A stretch of 64,000 nt of DNA from Pleomorphomonas oryzae DSM 16300 (GTDB lineage: Bacteria; Pseudomonadota; Alphaproteobacteria; Rhizobiales; Pleomorphomonadaceae), in contig NZ_AUHB01000001.1 of the NCBI RefSeq assembly GCF_000422965.1, positions 496,001-560,000 on the forward strand. Direction: 5' to 3'. Below the pieces are notes generated by a model. That model was not told the origin of the DNA. It saw only the letters and a program-made list of their open reading frames with translations, and ran no database searches. The translations under genes and the position numbers were made by a program. Position 1 is the stretch's first letter. The number at the start of each line of letters is the position of its first letter. Shown here one piece after another: positions 41,586 to 51,300 of this stretch.

Positions 41586-43274
41586 GTGAATTCCGACGGT
41601 ATGTCCCGCCGACCCGACCTGCGTGCGGTATCCGATCAGCTTGAGGCTGCTCGCTCGCGGATTGAAGAACGTTTCGTCGAGGGTGGCAGGGCGCTGATGG
41701 CGGCCTATGACATCGTCGCACGCCTCCTCTCGGCGATCGAGGGCATCACCGGTGCTCTCGATGATCACGCTTGTGACGAAGCCGCGGCTCGGCTAACCGC
41801 CACGCTGAAAGGTCTCACCGAACTCGTGGAAACCGAGACGGCTGCTGGTCAGCGTCTGGTATCGATCCTCGCCGACGGTGAAGCGATTACACCGCGAACG
41901 CGCGACATGCAGCGCTCGCTGCGCTATCTCACCACCTGTGCCATGGAAACCCGGATTGCCGGCGCCGGCGTTGCCGAGTTCGCCCAATTCGCCGATGACG
42001 TCGATAAGTATGTGGGCTCAGCCATTGGGCAGATCGACGTTTTTGCCGCCAAGGTCGGTGAACTGAGCACCCAGCTCGCAGCGGCCTGCGCCGGTGGAAA
42101 AGACACCGGCCTTGAAACCCAGGTGTCGGCGGTTTCATCGACTTTAACCGACGCGCTCGACGCGGTGCACAGTCGCCGCGCCGGTCTCAAGCGGCTCGCG
42201 GCCGGCACGGCGGATGTCGCGCGGTCGGTCCAGGAAAAAGTCGGCAAGGTACTATCGGCTCTGCAGGTCGGCGATGTCGCGCGGCAACGGATTGAACATG
42301 TGCAAGCCGGCATCGCCATTCTGCTCGACGAGCTTCCCCGCTGCGATACGGACCAGCGGGCCGAAGCGCTGACCCAGGTGGCAATCCGGCTGCTGGCCGC
42401 GCAGACCGCCGCGCTGATCAAGGACTTCACCGAGCAGACACGAGTCGTCGTTGCCTCCATCGAGGGGCTGGCCAAGGAAGCCGAGCGTGTGCTGGCGCTG
42501 AACGGCAAGGCGGGCTGCGGCGGCAGCGAAACCATGCAGGCGATCGAGGAAGGCGTCAGTCTGGCGCGGAACGTAGTGGGAGATATCGAGCGGTCAGGTG
42601 CGCTTGCCGCCGCCGCTTATGCTGCCACCAAGCAGGTCGCCACGGAATTGCTCAGCAACATGGGCAATATAGGCAACATCCGAAGCGTTCGCGACGACAT
42701 CCGCTGTCTCGCCATCAACGCCTATCTGCGCAGCAACCGCCTGGGCGCCAAGGGCCGCGCCGTCGGCGTGGTGGCGGCGGAAATGAATACCTACGCGGCC
42801 AGACTCGGCGTCGCAGCGGAAGACATTCTGCAGCGCCTGTCGACCATGCGGGAAACGGCAGCCGGCATCGATACCGAGGACAAGGCTCGCCACGTCGATA
42901 TCGTCAGCGAGGTCGACGGCGCCGTTGCCACTCTGCGCGAAGCCAACGTCCGCACCAGCCAGTACCTCAAGGAAGCGGCGGAGAGCGGCAATGCCATTGC
43001 CGAGCGGATCGCGCATATTGCCCGCGACATCGACTTCGCCAGGGACCTCGGCGAACATCTCGAAGCCTGCCGGCGGTTGTTCGGCAGCGACGGTCACCTC
43101 GGCTTGGCTGCCGATGCCAAAGAACACACCGACTTCTCCGAGCGTCTTTTCGCCATCTACACCATGGCCTCCGAGCGCGACATTCACCGGGCCATCCTGG
43201 GCTCGAACGGCGCACCGGCGCCTACCGTCGCGGCCAAGGAGAGCGAAGACCTTTTCGACGACGTGTTGTTCTGA
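41586..43274 (+). CDS. Cytosolic coiled-coil protein resembling chemotaxis MCP/CheZ-type proteins
   Basis: A 562-residue, all-helical, Ala-rich protein without membrane segments. Long heptad-like stretches fill residues ~20-540. The segment L-Q-V-G-D-V-A-R-Q-R-I-E-H-V near residue 225 resembles the helix found in CheZ and in soluble methyl-accepting-like proteins, and the region around S-V-R-D-D-I-R-C-L-A-I-N-A looks like a degenerate MCP hairpin. The last residues are E-D-L-F-D-D-V-L-F, an acidic-hydrophobic tail like a CheY-docking peptide. The GTG at 41586 is chosen because GGGAG precedes it. No chemotaxis gene is next to it. Role unknown; a signalling scaffold or phosphatase is possible. 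Confidence 0.6.
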   Translation: MNSDGMSRRPDLRAVSDQLEAARSRIEERFVEGGRALMAAYDIVARLLSAIEGITGALDDHACDEAAARLTATLKGLTELVETETAAGQRLVSILADGEAITPRTRDMQRSLRYLTTCAMETRIAGAGVAEFAQFADDVDKYVGSAIGQIDVFAAKVGELSTQLAAACAGGKDTGLETQVSAVSSTLTDALDAVHSRRAGLKRLAAGTADVARSVQEKVGKVLSALQVGDVARQRIEHVQAGIAILLDELPRCDTDQRAEALTQVAIRLLAAQTAALIKDFTEQTRVVVASIEGLAKEAERVLALNGKAGCGGSETMQAIEEGVSLARNVVGDIERSGALAAAAYAATKQVATELLSNMGNIGNIRSVRDDIRCLAINAYLRSNRLGAKGRAVGVVAAEMNTYAARLGVAAEDILQRLSTMRETAAGIDTEDKARHVDIVSEVDGAVATLREANVRTSQYLKEAAESGNAIAERIAHIARDIDFARDLGEHLEACRRLFGSDGHLGLAADAKEHTDFSERLFAIYTMASERDIHRAILGSNGAPAPTVAAKESEDLFDDVLF

Positions 43275-43398
43275 TTCTCGTCGGTTGAGCTCGCGTGAAT
43301 TGGCCGAAGCGCCGACATGACGGGCGCGGCGCACCCTCCTATAATCCTCCGAGGCAGAAGCGGTCCGAGACGGACTCTTCTAACGACCGGAGAGGAAA

Positions 43399-44349
43399 AT
43401 GAAAAAGCGCCCGCTCGGGAAAACCGGCTTTGATATCGCGCCGCTGGTATTTGGCGGCAACGTCTTTGGCTGGACCATTGACGAGAAGGCCAGCTTCGAC
43501 GTGCTGGACGCCTTCGTCGACCATGGCTTCGATGCCATCGATACCGCGGATGTCTATTCCCGCTGGAAGCCAGGTAACAAAGGCGGGGAATCCGAGACGA
43601 TCATCGGCCGCTGGCTGAAAGCACGGCCGGGCGTCCGGGACAAGATGAAGATCTTCACCAAGGTTGGCTCCGATCTCGGCCAGCCCGGCCAGAAGGGCCT
43701 TGGCGAGACATGGATCCTTGAGGCCGCCGATCGATCTCTGTCCCGCCTCGGCATCGAGCGGATCGACCTCTATTTTTCCCATTGGCCGGATCAAACGCCC
43801 TTTGAGGAGACGCTGGGGGCCTATGATAAGCTGATCCGTGCCGGCAAAGTGAGGACGATCGGCGTTTCCAACGTCGATGCCGAACAGCTCGGCGCAGCCC
43901 TCTCGGTGTCGCGGCAACGGCATCTGCCGGCCTATCAGGTGCTTCAGCCCAACTATAGCCTTGCCGAACGCTCTCAGTTCGATGGGGCATTGCGCGATCT
44001 CTGCATGCACGAAGATATCGGCGTCGTACCCTACTACAGCCTGGCCGCTGGCTTCCTCTCCGGCAAGTATCGGTCGGCCGACGATCTCAAGGGCAGCAGC
44101 CGGGCGGGCAGTGTCGAGAAATACCTGAATGCGCGAGGCTTCGGCATTCTCGCCGCTATCGATCAGGTGGCCGAAGCCCATCACGCCAAGCCGGCGGAGG
44201 TGGCTCTTGCCTGGCTGATGGCACGGCCGGGCGTTACGGCGCCCATCGCCAGTGCGACCAAGGTGACGCATGTCGAGAGCTTTGCGCATGCAGCGACACT
44301 GCATATGACGCCGGCAGAGATCGAGTTGCTGGACAAGGCGAGCGCCTGA
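43399..44349 (+). CDS. Aldo/keto reductase
   Basis: A 316-residue (beta/alpha)8 NADPH-dependent oxidoreductase. The catalytic tetrad is D48, Y53, K88 and H128, all in their usual contexts (A-I-D-T-A-D-V-Y, I-F-T-K-V-G, Y-F-S-H-W). The nucleotide-binding end is A-P-I-A-S-A-T. It belongs to the YajO/Tas-like group. It stands alone with its own terminator; GGAGAGG precedes the ATG. The substrate is not known. Confidence 0.92.
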   Translation: MKKRPLGKTGFDIAPLVFGGNVFGWTIDEKASFDVLDAFVDHGFDAIDTADVYSRWKPGNKGGESETIIGRWLKARPGVRDKMKIFTKVGSDLGQPGQKGLGETWILEAADRSLSRLGIERIDLYFSHWPDQTPFEETLGAYDKLIRAGKVRTIGVSNVDAEQLGAALSVSRQRHLPAYQVLQPNYSLAERSQFDGALRDLCMHEDIGVVPYYSLAAGFLSGKYRSADDLKGSSRAGSVEKYLNARGFGILAAIDQVAEAHHAKPAEVALAWLMARPGVTAPIASATKVTHVESFAHAATLHMTPAEIELLDKASA

Positions 44350-44371
44350 CCTTCTGAAACACCGACCTGAA

Positions 44372-44416
44372 GGCGCTGGGGCCGATCCCGTACGGGCGAC
44401 CCCGGCGCCGGTTTTA
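44372..44416 (+). terminator. Terminator of the aldo/keto reductase gene
   Basis: GGCGCTGGGG (44372-44381) pairs with 44400-44409 (one G-T pair); the loop contains the perfect palindrome CCCGTACGGG. TTTT follows at 44412. The structure is large and the T-run short, so it is probable rather than certain. Confidence 0.6.
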
Positions 44417-44588
44417 TGGGGTCCACTCTGGGGGCACGTTCATCGGCCGCCGTCTCGTTCCACTTGGTCGAACGGCTGGAAGTGGTATGCATTCAGGCGA
44501 CGGCGAACTGCCGCTCTCGTCCTGCGTGCTCGCGTCGTTAAGGCCCCTTCCGGCGAACTCCGGTTCACCGGAAAGGCTCTAACTCTTT

Positions 44589-44640
44589 GTTTTTTCGCAA
44601 TTTCGGACGCAAAACCGGTTCCCACTTTTGCTGAAATTGC
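44589..44640. repeat. Extragenic hairpin element of a type common in Hyphomicrobiales
   Basis: After TTTTTT come nested inverted repeats: GCAATTTC (44597-44604) with GAAATTGC (44633-44640), and inside them GCAAAA (44609-44614) with TTTTGC (44626-44631). The preceding AGGCTCTAACTC and the trailing CTCTAGA also match my memory of a short repeat scattered in rhizobial and related genomes (often read as AGAGCAATTT...). It lies between the convergent reductase and deoC genes. Confidence 0.6.
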
Positions 44641-44641
44641 T

Positions 44642-45310
44642 CTAGAAATGCGCTTCCCGCATCAAGGCCACGCCGCGACTGGTGCCGATGCGGTTTGACC
44701 CCGCTTCGATCATCGCCATGGCCTCGATGAAGGACCGGATGCCACCGGATGCACTGACGCCGATTTTCGGTCCCACGGTGCGGCGCATCAACGCCACGGC
44801 TTCGACGCTGGCACCCTTCTGGGTAAAACCGGTCGATGTCTTGACGAAATCGGCGCCCGCTGCCTTGGCAGCCAGGGAAGCCGCAACGATCTCCTGGTCG
44901 GTCAGGAGGGCCGTTTCGAAGATGACCTTGAGCAGCACGTCGCCGCAGGCGGCCTTGAGCACGGCCACTTCCTCACCGATCGGACCGGCACCGACACTCT
45001 TCAGGGTGCCGATGGAGATCACCATATCGACTTCACTTGCCCCTTGGGCCGTCACCCATTCGACCTCGCGGCGCTTGACATCGGTCGGCGTCGCCCCGAG
45101 CGGAAAGCCGATCACCGAGCAGGTTTTTACCGGCGAACCGCGCAGCGCAGCGGCGACGCGCGGGATGTTGAGAGGATTGACGCAGACCGAGGCAAATTTC
45201 CACTGCAGCGCTTCGGCACAGAACTGATCGATATCCGCCTCGGTGGTATCCGGGCGCAGGATCGTGTGATCGATGATGGCGGCGAGCGCCGCCGATGACG
45301 TGATCGACAT
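44642..45310 (-). CDS. deoC: Deoxyribose-phosphate aldolase
   Basis: A 222-residue class I aldolase. The Schiff-base lysine is in V-K-T-S-T-G-F, the second lysine in L-L-K-V-I-F-E-T and the phosphate-binding block is G-V-S-A-S-G-G-I-R. It cleaves 2-deoxyribose-5-phosphate to acetaldehyde and glyceraldehyde-3-phosphate in nucleoside catabolism. The ATG at 45310 has GGGAGG six bases upstream. No other deo gene is adjacent. Confidence 0.95.
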   Translation of the reverse strand: MSITSSAALAAIIDHTILRPDTTEADIDQFCAEALQWKFASVCVNPLNIPRVAAALRGSPVKTCSVIGFPLGATPTDVKRREVEWVTAQGASEVDMVISIGTLKSVGAGPIGEEVAVLKAACGDVLLKVIFETALLTDQEIVAASLAAKAAGADFVKTSTGFTQKGASVEAVALMRRTVGPKIGVSASGGIRSFIEAMAMIEAGSNRIGTSRGVALMREAHF

Positions 45311-45517
45311 GATGCCTCCCAACTCATGCTCAGGCACAAAACGCATTCACTCGAACTATATCGAGCTTGTCCGACAGCGGAATGCACTTAAGGTCCAGTA
45401 GCATCGAATTGAATTCAATGCAGTTCACGACCTCGACACCTGCTAGCCTACCGGCCTTGCGCGGGGATCGCGCGCCGCTGTCCCGGCTTTGGCAACAGCC
45501 ATCGCAGCCGACCGCCT

Positions 45518-47752
45518 TCAGGCAGCGACGCCGGTGTTGGCTCTGATGTAGTCGAGACACGGCCCGCTCCCGAGCGGCTGGGAGAAAAGATAGCCCTGGA
45601 AACGGCCGCAGCCGAGGTCGATGAACTTCGGCAGTTGCTCGGGCTGTTCGATGCCCTCCACCACCGCCCGGAGGCCGAGCGTACGGCTGAGCGCAATGAT
45701 CGACCGGATCACGTGCTCGTTGAGATCGCCTTGGCTGGTAAAGGTGAGAGAGCGGTCGATCTTGAGCGTGTCGAGCGGCAGCTCGCGCAGATAATGCAGG
45801 GACGTATGCCCCATGCCGAAATCATCAAGTGCGATGCGGACACCGACGCTGCGCAGACGAAGCAGGGCGCCGAGCGCTTGAACGGCGGGCGTCAGCGAGG
45901 TGGACTCGGTGATTTCGAGCTCGAGAAGATCGGGCGCCAGCCCTTCCTCATCGAGGATTTTCAGAACCGTCCGGTCGAAATCGGCCTTTCGCAGTTGATG
46001 CGGCGATATGTTGACCGAGACGATCAGATCGGCAGGTACGAAGCCGCGCCACGCCGCGCGCTGACGGCAAGCGAGGCGGAGAACCCGCTCGCCCAACTGG
46101 TCGATGACACCCATATCCTCGGCCAGCGCCACCGTTACCGAAGGCGGGATAAGGCCGTAGACCTCGTGATTCCAACGCAGCAGCGCCTCGACGCCAAACA
46201 CCCTTCGCTCATCGATGCAGACTTGCGGCTGATAATGAAGGTAGATCCGGTCCGACCCAAGCGCATCGTTGAGATCGCTGGCCAGTGCGCTGGCGAAGCG
46301 CCCGGCGGTCCCCGGCAGATCAATCAGCCGGTACCCCTGCACGATCTCATCGGATTCGGCCGCATCGAGCAGCGTCTGCATGGCCTTGGCGTTGGCGGCG
46401 AGCCGCACCCGCGCGGCGATGCGCACGAAAGGCCAGTAAATGAGGGTGCCGGCCGCCAGCGCCATGAGCTGTACTACAGTGCCGGCAGGCGACCCGGTGG
46501 TGAGATAGCCACTCAGGAGCGGTGGCATCGTCCAGGAAACAGCATGGCTGGCGACCGGCACGAAGCCAATAAGCGTCGCAAAATAGCCGAGCAATGCAAG
46601 GATAGCTGGCGTCAGGATGAAGGGGATGGCGTAGATCGGGTTCAGAATCAACGGCAGGCCGAACACCAGGGGTTCGTTGACATTGATCAGTGCCGGCAGG
46701 AGCGACAGCCAGGCGAGGCGACGGACCGAAGGTTCGCGATCGGCAAACAGCAAAGCGATGATCAGGCAGAGCGTCGAACCAGAACCGCCTAGGCCGCTGT
46801 AGACCGAAAAGAACGACCAGGTGATGACCTGAGTCTGGCCGCCCGCGCCGGGGTCGACCATGCTGGCCGACGTGACGATCTGCTGCAGCACCGGCCCCAT
46901 CATGTTGGCGCCGTGTCCGCCCAGGAACCAGATCACCTGGCTGAGCAGCGTATAGCTCACAGCCAGGAATGCCGATGGCTTGGCATCGACAAAAGGGGCC
47001 GATATGGCTGCCGACAGGGCTGTTGTCAGATCCGGTCCACCGAGGTCGAGCTGTACCTGCCGGATCGTAGCGAAGGCTGCGATGGTGACCACTGCGGCCG
47101 GCAAGATGCACAGAAGATCTCCGACCAGCGGATCCGCGCCGAATCCGCTGAGCCGGAAGCGGAAGAGCGAACGCCTTGCAAGGTATAGAAAGAGGCAGCT
47201 GGCTCCGACCGCGACAACCAGTGCCGCCGGCAACCCGCGCGAGGATGAAAGGGCTTCTTTCCAGTGATCGAGCGTATCGGGCGCCACAACAATGAAAAAG
47301 CAGGAGAGCGCCACGATTGAAGCACTTGCCGGATTGACCGGGTGCCGATCGACGGCCGGCTTCGTCAAGCTGGCGAAGGAATAGGGAAAGCCGATGACCA
47401 CGACCAGAGCGACGAGGCCGAAGGTGCCCTGAACAACGACGTCGCAGACCGCGCGTATGGTTCCCACCGTTTCGACCGGGAGCGCGGCCGCGATGGGAAG
47501 GGAAGTCAGCGCGGAGATGAAGAGAGCGAAGGCGCCGACCAGTACGAGCGGCAGCGACAGCAGCAGCGCACGTCGGAGAGCGGTCATCAGGGGCCAGGCA
47601 GCAAAGCGACCCATCATCTCGACAATCGAAAAGGATTGGCGGCCGGACGATCGAGTATTCCCGGCGTCGGGAACGGCTGACACGGACACCGGGCCCGGTT
47701 GCATGGCCGCTGCTCCCGCATGTCTCTCATCTGCGATCGGCTCATCTGTCAT
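45518..47752 (-). CDS. PTS EIIC-like membrane domain fused to an EAL c-di-GMP phosphodiesterase domain
   Basis: A 744-residue membrane protein. Residues ~45-430 match the lactose/cellobiose-type EIIC transporter domain: about ten helices, G-G-S-G-S-T-L, N-V-N-E-P-L-V-F-G-L-P, N-P-I-Y-A-I-P-F-I. Residues ~495-740 are an EAL domain with Y-Q-P-Q-V, E-A-L-L-R-W (Glu near 520), N-I-S-P-H, E-I-T-E-S, D-D-F-G-M-G, L-K-I-D and E-G-I-E. The catalytic set therefore looks intact for hydrolysing c-di-GMP. No EIIA or EIIB domain or gene is nearby, so the EIIC part may be a sugar sensor or a facilitator. The ATG at 47752 is chosen because the longer frame to 47908 has an unconvincing N-terminus. Confidence 0.88.
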   Translation of the reverse strand: MTDEPIADERHAGAAAMQPGPVSVSAVPDAGNTRSSGRQSFSIVEMMGRFAAWPLMTALRRALLLSLPLVLVGAFALFISALTSLPIAAALPVETVGTIRAVCDVVVQGTFGLVALVVVIGFPYSFASLTKPAVDRHPVNPASASIVALSCFFIVVAPDTLDHWKEALSSSRGLPAALVVAVGASCLFLYLARRSLFRFRLSGFGADPLVGDLLCILPAAVVTIAAFATIRQVQLDLGGPDLTTALSAAISAPFVDAKPSAFLAVSYTLLSQVIWFLGGHGANMMGPVLQQIVTSASMVDPGAGGQTQVITWSFFSVYSGLGGSGSTLCLIIALLFADREPSVRRLAWLSLLPALINVNEPLVFGLPLILNPIYAIPFILTPAILALLGYFATLIGFVPVASHAVSWTMPPLLSGYLTTGSPAGTVVQLMALAAGTLIYWPFVRIAARVRLAANAKAMQTLLDAAESDEIVQGYRLIDLPGTAGRFASALASDLNDALGSDRIYLHYQPQVCIDERRVFGVEALLRWNHEVYGLIPPSVTVALAEDMGVIDQLGERVLRLACRQRAAWRGFVPADLIVSVNISPHQLRKADFDRTVLKILDEEGLAPDLLELEITESTSLTPAVQALGALLRLRSVGVRIALDDFGMGHTSLHYLRELPLDTLKIDRSLTFTSQGDLNEHVIRSIIALSRTLGLRAVVEGIEQPEQLPKFIDLGCGRFQGYLFSQPLGSGPCLDYIRANTGVAA

Positions 47753-48305
47753 GGCTGTCGCCCGCCCCGTAGCGCTGTCGCTGCACTTCTTCGACAGCGG
47801 CCTGGGTCGGCATCCTTGACTAAAATCGTTGCCGAAATACTGAATAGGTAGACGAAGGCCCCTATTGTTCAACGAAAGCGAGTATTTCGGCGACAAGGGA
47901 CAGGCCACTCACAAGGCTGAAACGATTGTTCGGAGCAAGAGCGTCATTTTCCGGAGAATTCCGCACTTTAGGCAAAGGCATTGCATCGCTATGCGGCTCT
48001 CACGCGTGCATCTCATTGACGCGAAAAGATGTTCCACCGGTGGACGCAAGCCGTCCGGCGACAATCGGTGTAACGAGGAATTTCGTGGGATCTTGAAGTT
48101 AAGGTTATTGAGAGGTTGCCGGCATAGCCTTGAAATCGACTGTAGCGCTCGCATCGGGGCCATATTATTAACATATGGTTGACTGGAGAAGCTGTACGGG
48201 CCGGCTTTTCGTTATTCGGCTCGGTCGATTGGTTGGATAGGCGGACTTGTTCTGCCGGCGCCACTGGTCGTGACGCCCCGATGTCGGGAAAGGTGGAGAC
48301 GCGAC
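47753..48305. other. 553-base divergent intergenic region
   Basis: It separates the EIIC-EAL gene (left) from the kinase gene (right). I see no gene in it. It contains the nested inverted repeat at 47831-47891 and is locally AT-richer near 48160-48180. No sigma-70 promoter of good quality was recognised for either gene. Confidence 0.5.
47831..47891. promoter_or_regulatory. Nested inverted repeat upstream of the EIIC-EAL gene
   Basis: GCCGAAATACT (47831-47841) is exactly repeated in inverted form at 47881-47891. Between them AATAGG (47843-47848) and CCTATT (47861-47866) form a second inverted pair. It lies 80-140 bases before the ATG at 47752 and could be an operator or, if transcribed, an RNA leader structure. 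Confidence 0.55.
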
Positions 48306-51300
48306 ATGTCCGGCGGAGCAGATCTGTTCAGAGTTTTGAGCCAGACGGAAAACGTCGGGGCGCTCATTGCCGACACCCGGCCGTCCCTGGTCGTCGACCG
48401 AACCGGCTGTCGCCTACTCTGGGCCAACGCCGCTGGCGCGGCATTCTTCGGAATCGCAACGGTCGAAAAGCTGACGGCATTGCGCTTTTCGGCCGCATCG
48501 CCCTTCGCCCGCCGCATCACCGCGCTGGACGACACGTTGGCCAGCGGTCAGGACCGTATCGAACGGTTGCCGCTCCAGCGCGGTTTGTTGCCGCGTCCAA
48601 CGGTCTGCAAAGCAAGCCGGGTGACAGCGGACGGCATCAAGGCCATCCTGCTGACCATCGTCGATGGTACGGGGTCGTTCGTCGGCGACCCGACCGCCGC
48701 TTTCGCCACCTTGGCGGCAACCGCCGTACCGGAGACAACGCCAGAGCCGGACCCTGAGCCTGTCGAGAATATCGCTGCCGTTCCTGCCGTCGTCCCCACG
48801 GACGCCGACGATTTGGCTGATACGGACATGGTCGAGCCGGCCGAAGCGGCATCTGAAGAAATGGCGTTCGCCCCGGCGGCGGAAAATGATGAGTCGGTTG
48901 CCGACGCGACGGTTCCCGAAGTTATCGACGCCGCTTCGGAGGAAATACCTTTCAACGCGGCTGAACCCTCTCCCGAGGAAGCGTCGCCGGAACCAGCCGC
49001 TGACGCCGCGATCACCGTTCACGAGGACCTAACCGAGAGCGTAAAGGCGATCGAGGAAGAACCGGCAGCGCTGCTGGAGGTCCTTCCTGAAGAGAGGTTA
49101 TCCGAGCCCGTCGAGACGACCACAGTCGCCGAGACGGCCGTGCCATCCGAGCCGAATGAACCTGCCGAGACGCCCATCGAAGTCATTCCGTCCGAAGTGG
49201 CCGAACATGACGAGGCGACCGCTGAAGAAGCATCGCCCGAACCGGTCGAGGCGCCGGCGGCGCCCACCTTTACCTTCCCGGCGCATGGTCGTGCCGTGCG
49301 CTTCGTTTTCGAGCTGGATCCGCAGCTCGCCTTCACTTTTGTTTCGTCCGATCTTGCGGCCACGGTTGGCCCAGGCATGGCCGACATTCTCGGTCGTAGC
49401 TGGACGGAGGTCGCCGGTCGTCTCGAGTTCGATCCGGGTGGTCGGATCGCCGAGGCGCTTGGTCGTCGCGATACTTTCACCGGCCTTACCGTCGACTGGC
49501 CGGTGGAAGGTGAAAACCTGCGCGTACCAGCCGATCTGGCCGGCATGCCGGTGTTCGGCCGCGAGCGGTCGTTCCGGGGTTATCGCGGCTTCGGCGTCCT
49601 GAAGACGGGGGCCGCCTTCGAGGCACCGGTGCCAGCCGAGCCGATCATCCTCTCCGAACCGGATGGCGCGGCTCCGCTGCCGATCGTTGACGAAATGCAA
49701 CCGGCAGACGGGACTGACATGTCGGCTGAGCCGGCAGTACTCCCCGTCGTCGACGATATCGCCCCCGAACAGGCACCCGCCGCAGCGCTCGAGAGCTTCG
49801 GCGATCTATCTCCGACAATAGATGAAACCGTGTCGGAGGAGCCGATAGCGCCTATCACGGAAGTCGTCACCGAGCCCGAAAACACCGCCCCGGAAGCGGT
49901 GGAAGAGCTCGATCAGGTCGAGGCGGACAATGTCGCCGAAGACGGCAATTCCGGCGAATCCGACCTATCGGATGCTGAGGTAGATACGGCCTCCGAACAT
50001 CTCGACCCGTCCGCTGCTGACGGCGAGGTCGCTTCGGAAGAAGAAGCCCCCGGGGAGCCAGACGAACCAACTGAAGTTGTCTTGGAGGCCACTCCTTCCG
50101 AGTCGATCGTTTCCGCTGAAGAGCTTGCTCCGGAAGCGGCGGAGCCGGTGACCGACGAACCCGTCGAGGCTGTTCCTGAAAGTCAGGATTCTACGCCGGC
50201 AGACAACGCTGGTGGCGAGCCTGTCGTTGCCGAAGAGCCGTCGGCCGAGACGGACGAATTGCAGGAACCGTTGCCACTCATAACGCCACCGCCGGAAGAA
50301 GAAGCGGTAGATGTGGCCGATCCCGAACCGGCCGTTCCGTCGGTTCCCGAAGTCGTGTCGTCGCCAGTGGAGCCACACCGCACTTTTGCCAGCCTGACGG
50401 GCGACAAGGCGCGAGCGCTTTCCAAGCCCGAGCGCGACGCCTTCGACAAGATCGCCGAGGCGCTGGCCGATGCCTTCGGCCCGCGTATCCTTTCCGATTC
50501 CGCCAGCCGCGCCATCGTTCCGCAAGGACCGGTGGTGGAGCGCAAGGCGGAGGTGCCGGCGGATACCGGCCCGACGGTCGACATCGCCCTGCTGGACAAG
50601 TTGCCGATAGCGCTTGCCATCCTGCGAGGCGGCGACATCATCCATGCCAACAAGGCTTTTCTCGATCTCTGCGGCTATCCCGACGTTGCCGCGATCGATG
50701 CCGACGGCGGCTTTGCTCAGGTCTTTGAAGGGGCGGCGCTCAATCGAGATGCGGCCATTCCCGCCATTCGCCGGCGCGATGGCGTGGAGATTCCCGTGTC
50801 GGCGCGGTTGCACTCCATGCCGATGGAGGGAGGAATCGCCTCTCTGCTGGTCGTGCAGGAAACGGTCGCGACAACCAGTCGAGATCGCCTCGCCACCGCC
50901 GAGCAGCGCACAGAGGACATGGAGGCCATTCTCGACACCGCTACCGACGGCGTACTGGTGCTCGATCAGAAGGGGCTGGTGATCGGCGCCAACAGATCGG
51001 CCGAAGCGCTGTTCGGCAACGAACGGTCGCACATGATCGGCATGGCCTTCGTCGACCTTCTGGCGCCGGAAAGCCACCGCTCGGCCCTCGACTACCTCGA
51101 CGGCCTCAGCCGCAATGCGCTTTCCAGCGTGCTCAACGATGGGCGCGAGGTAATCGGCCGCGTTGCCGGCGGTGGTCTGGTGCCGCTGTTCATGACCATC
51201 GGCCGCGTGTCGGCGACCAAGTTCTGCGCCGTGCTGCGGGACATTACCCAGTGGAAACGGGCGGAGGAGGAGCTGACCTCGGCGAAGAAGGCAGCGGAAA

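Noticed and set aside
47753-47908. N-terminal extension of the EIIC-EAL protein to 47908
   Set aside because: The extra 52 residues have no family match and would overlap the inverted-repeat region; the ATG at 47752 gives a normal cytoplasmic leader.
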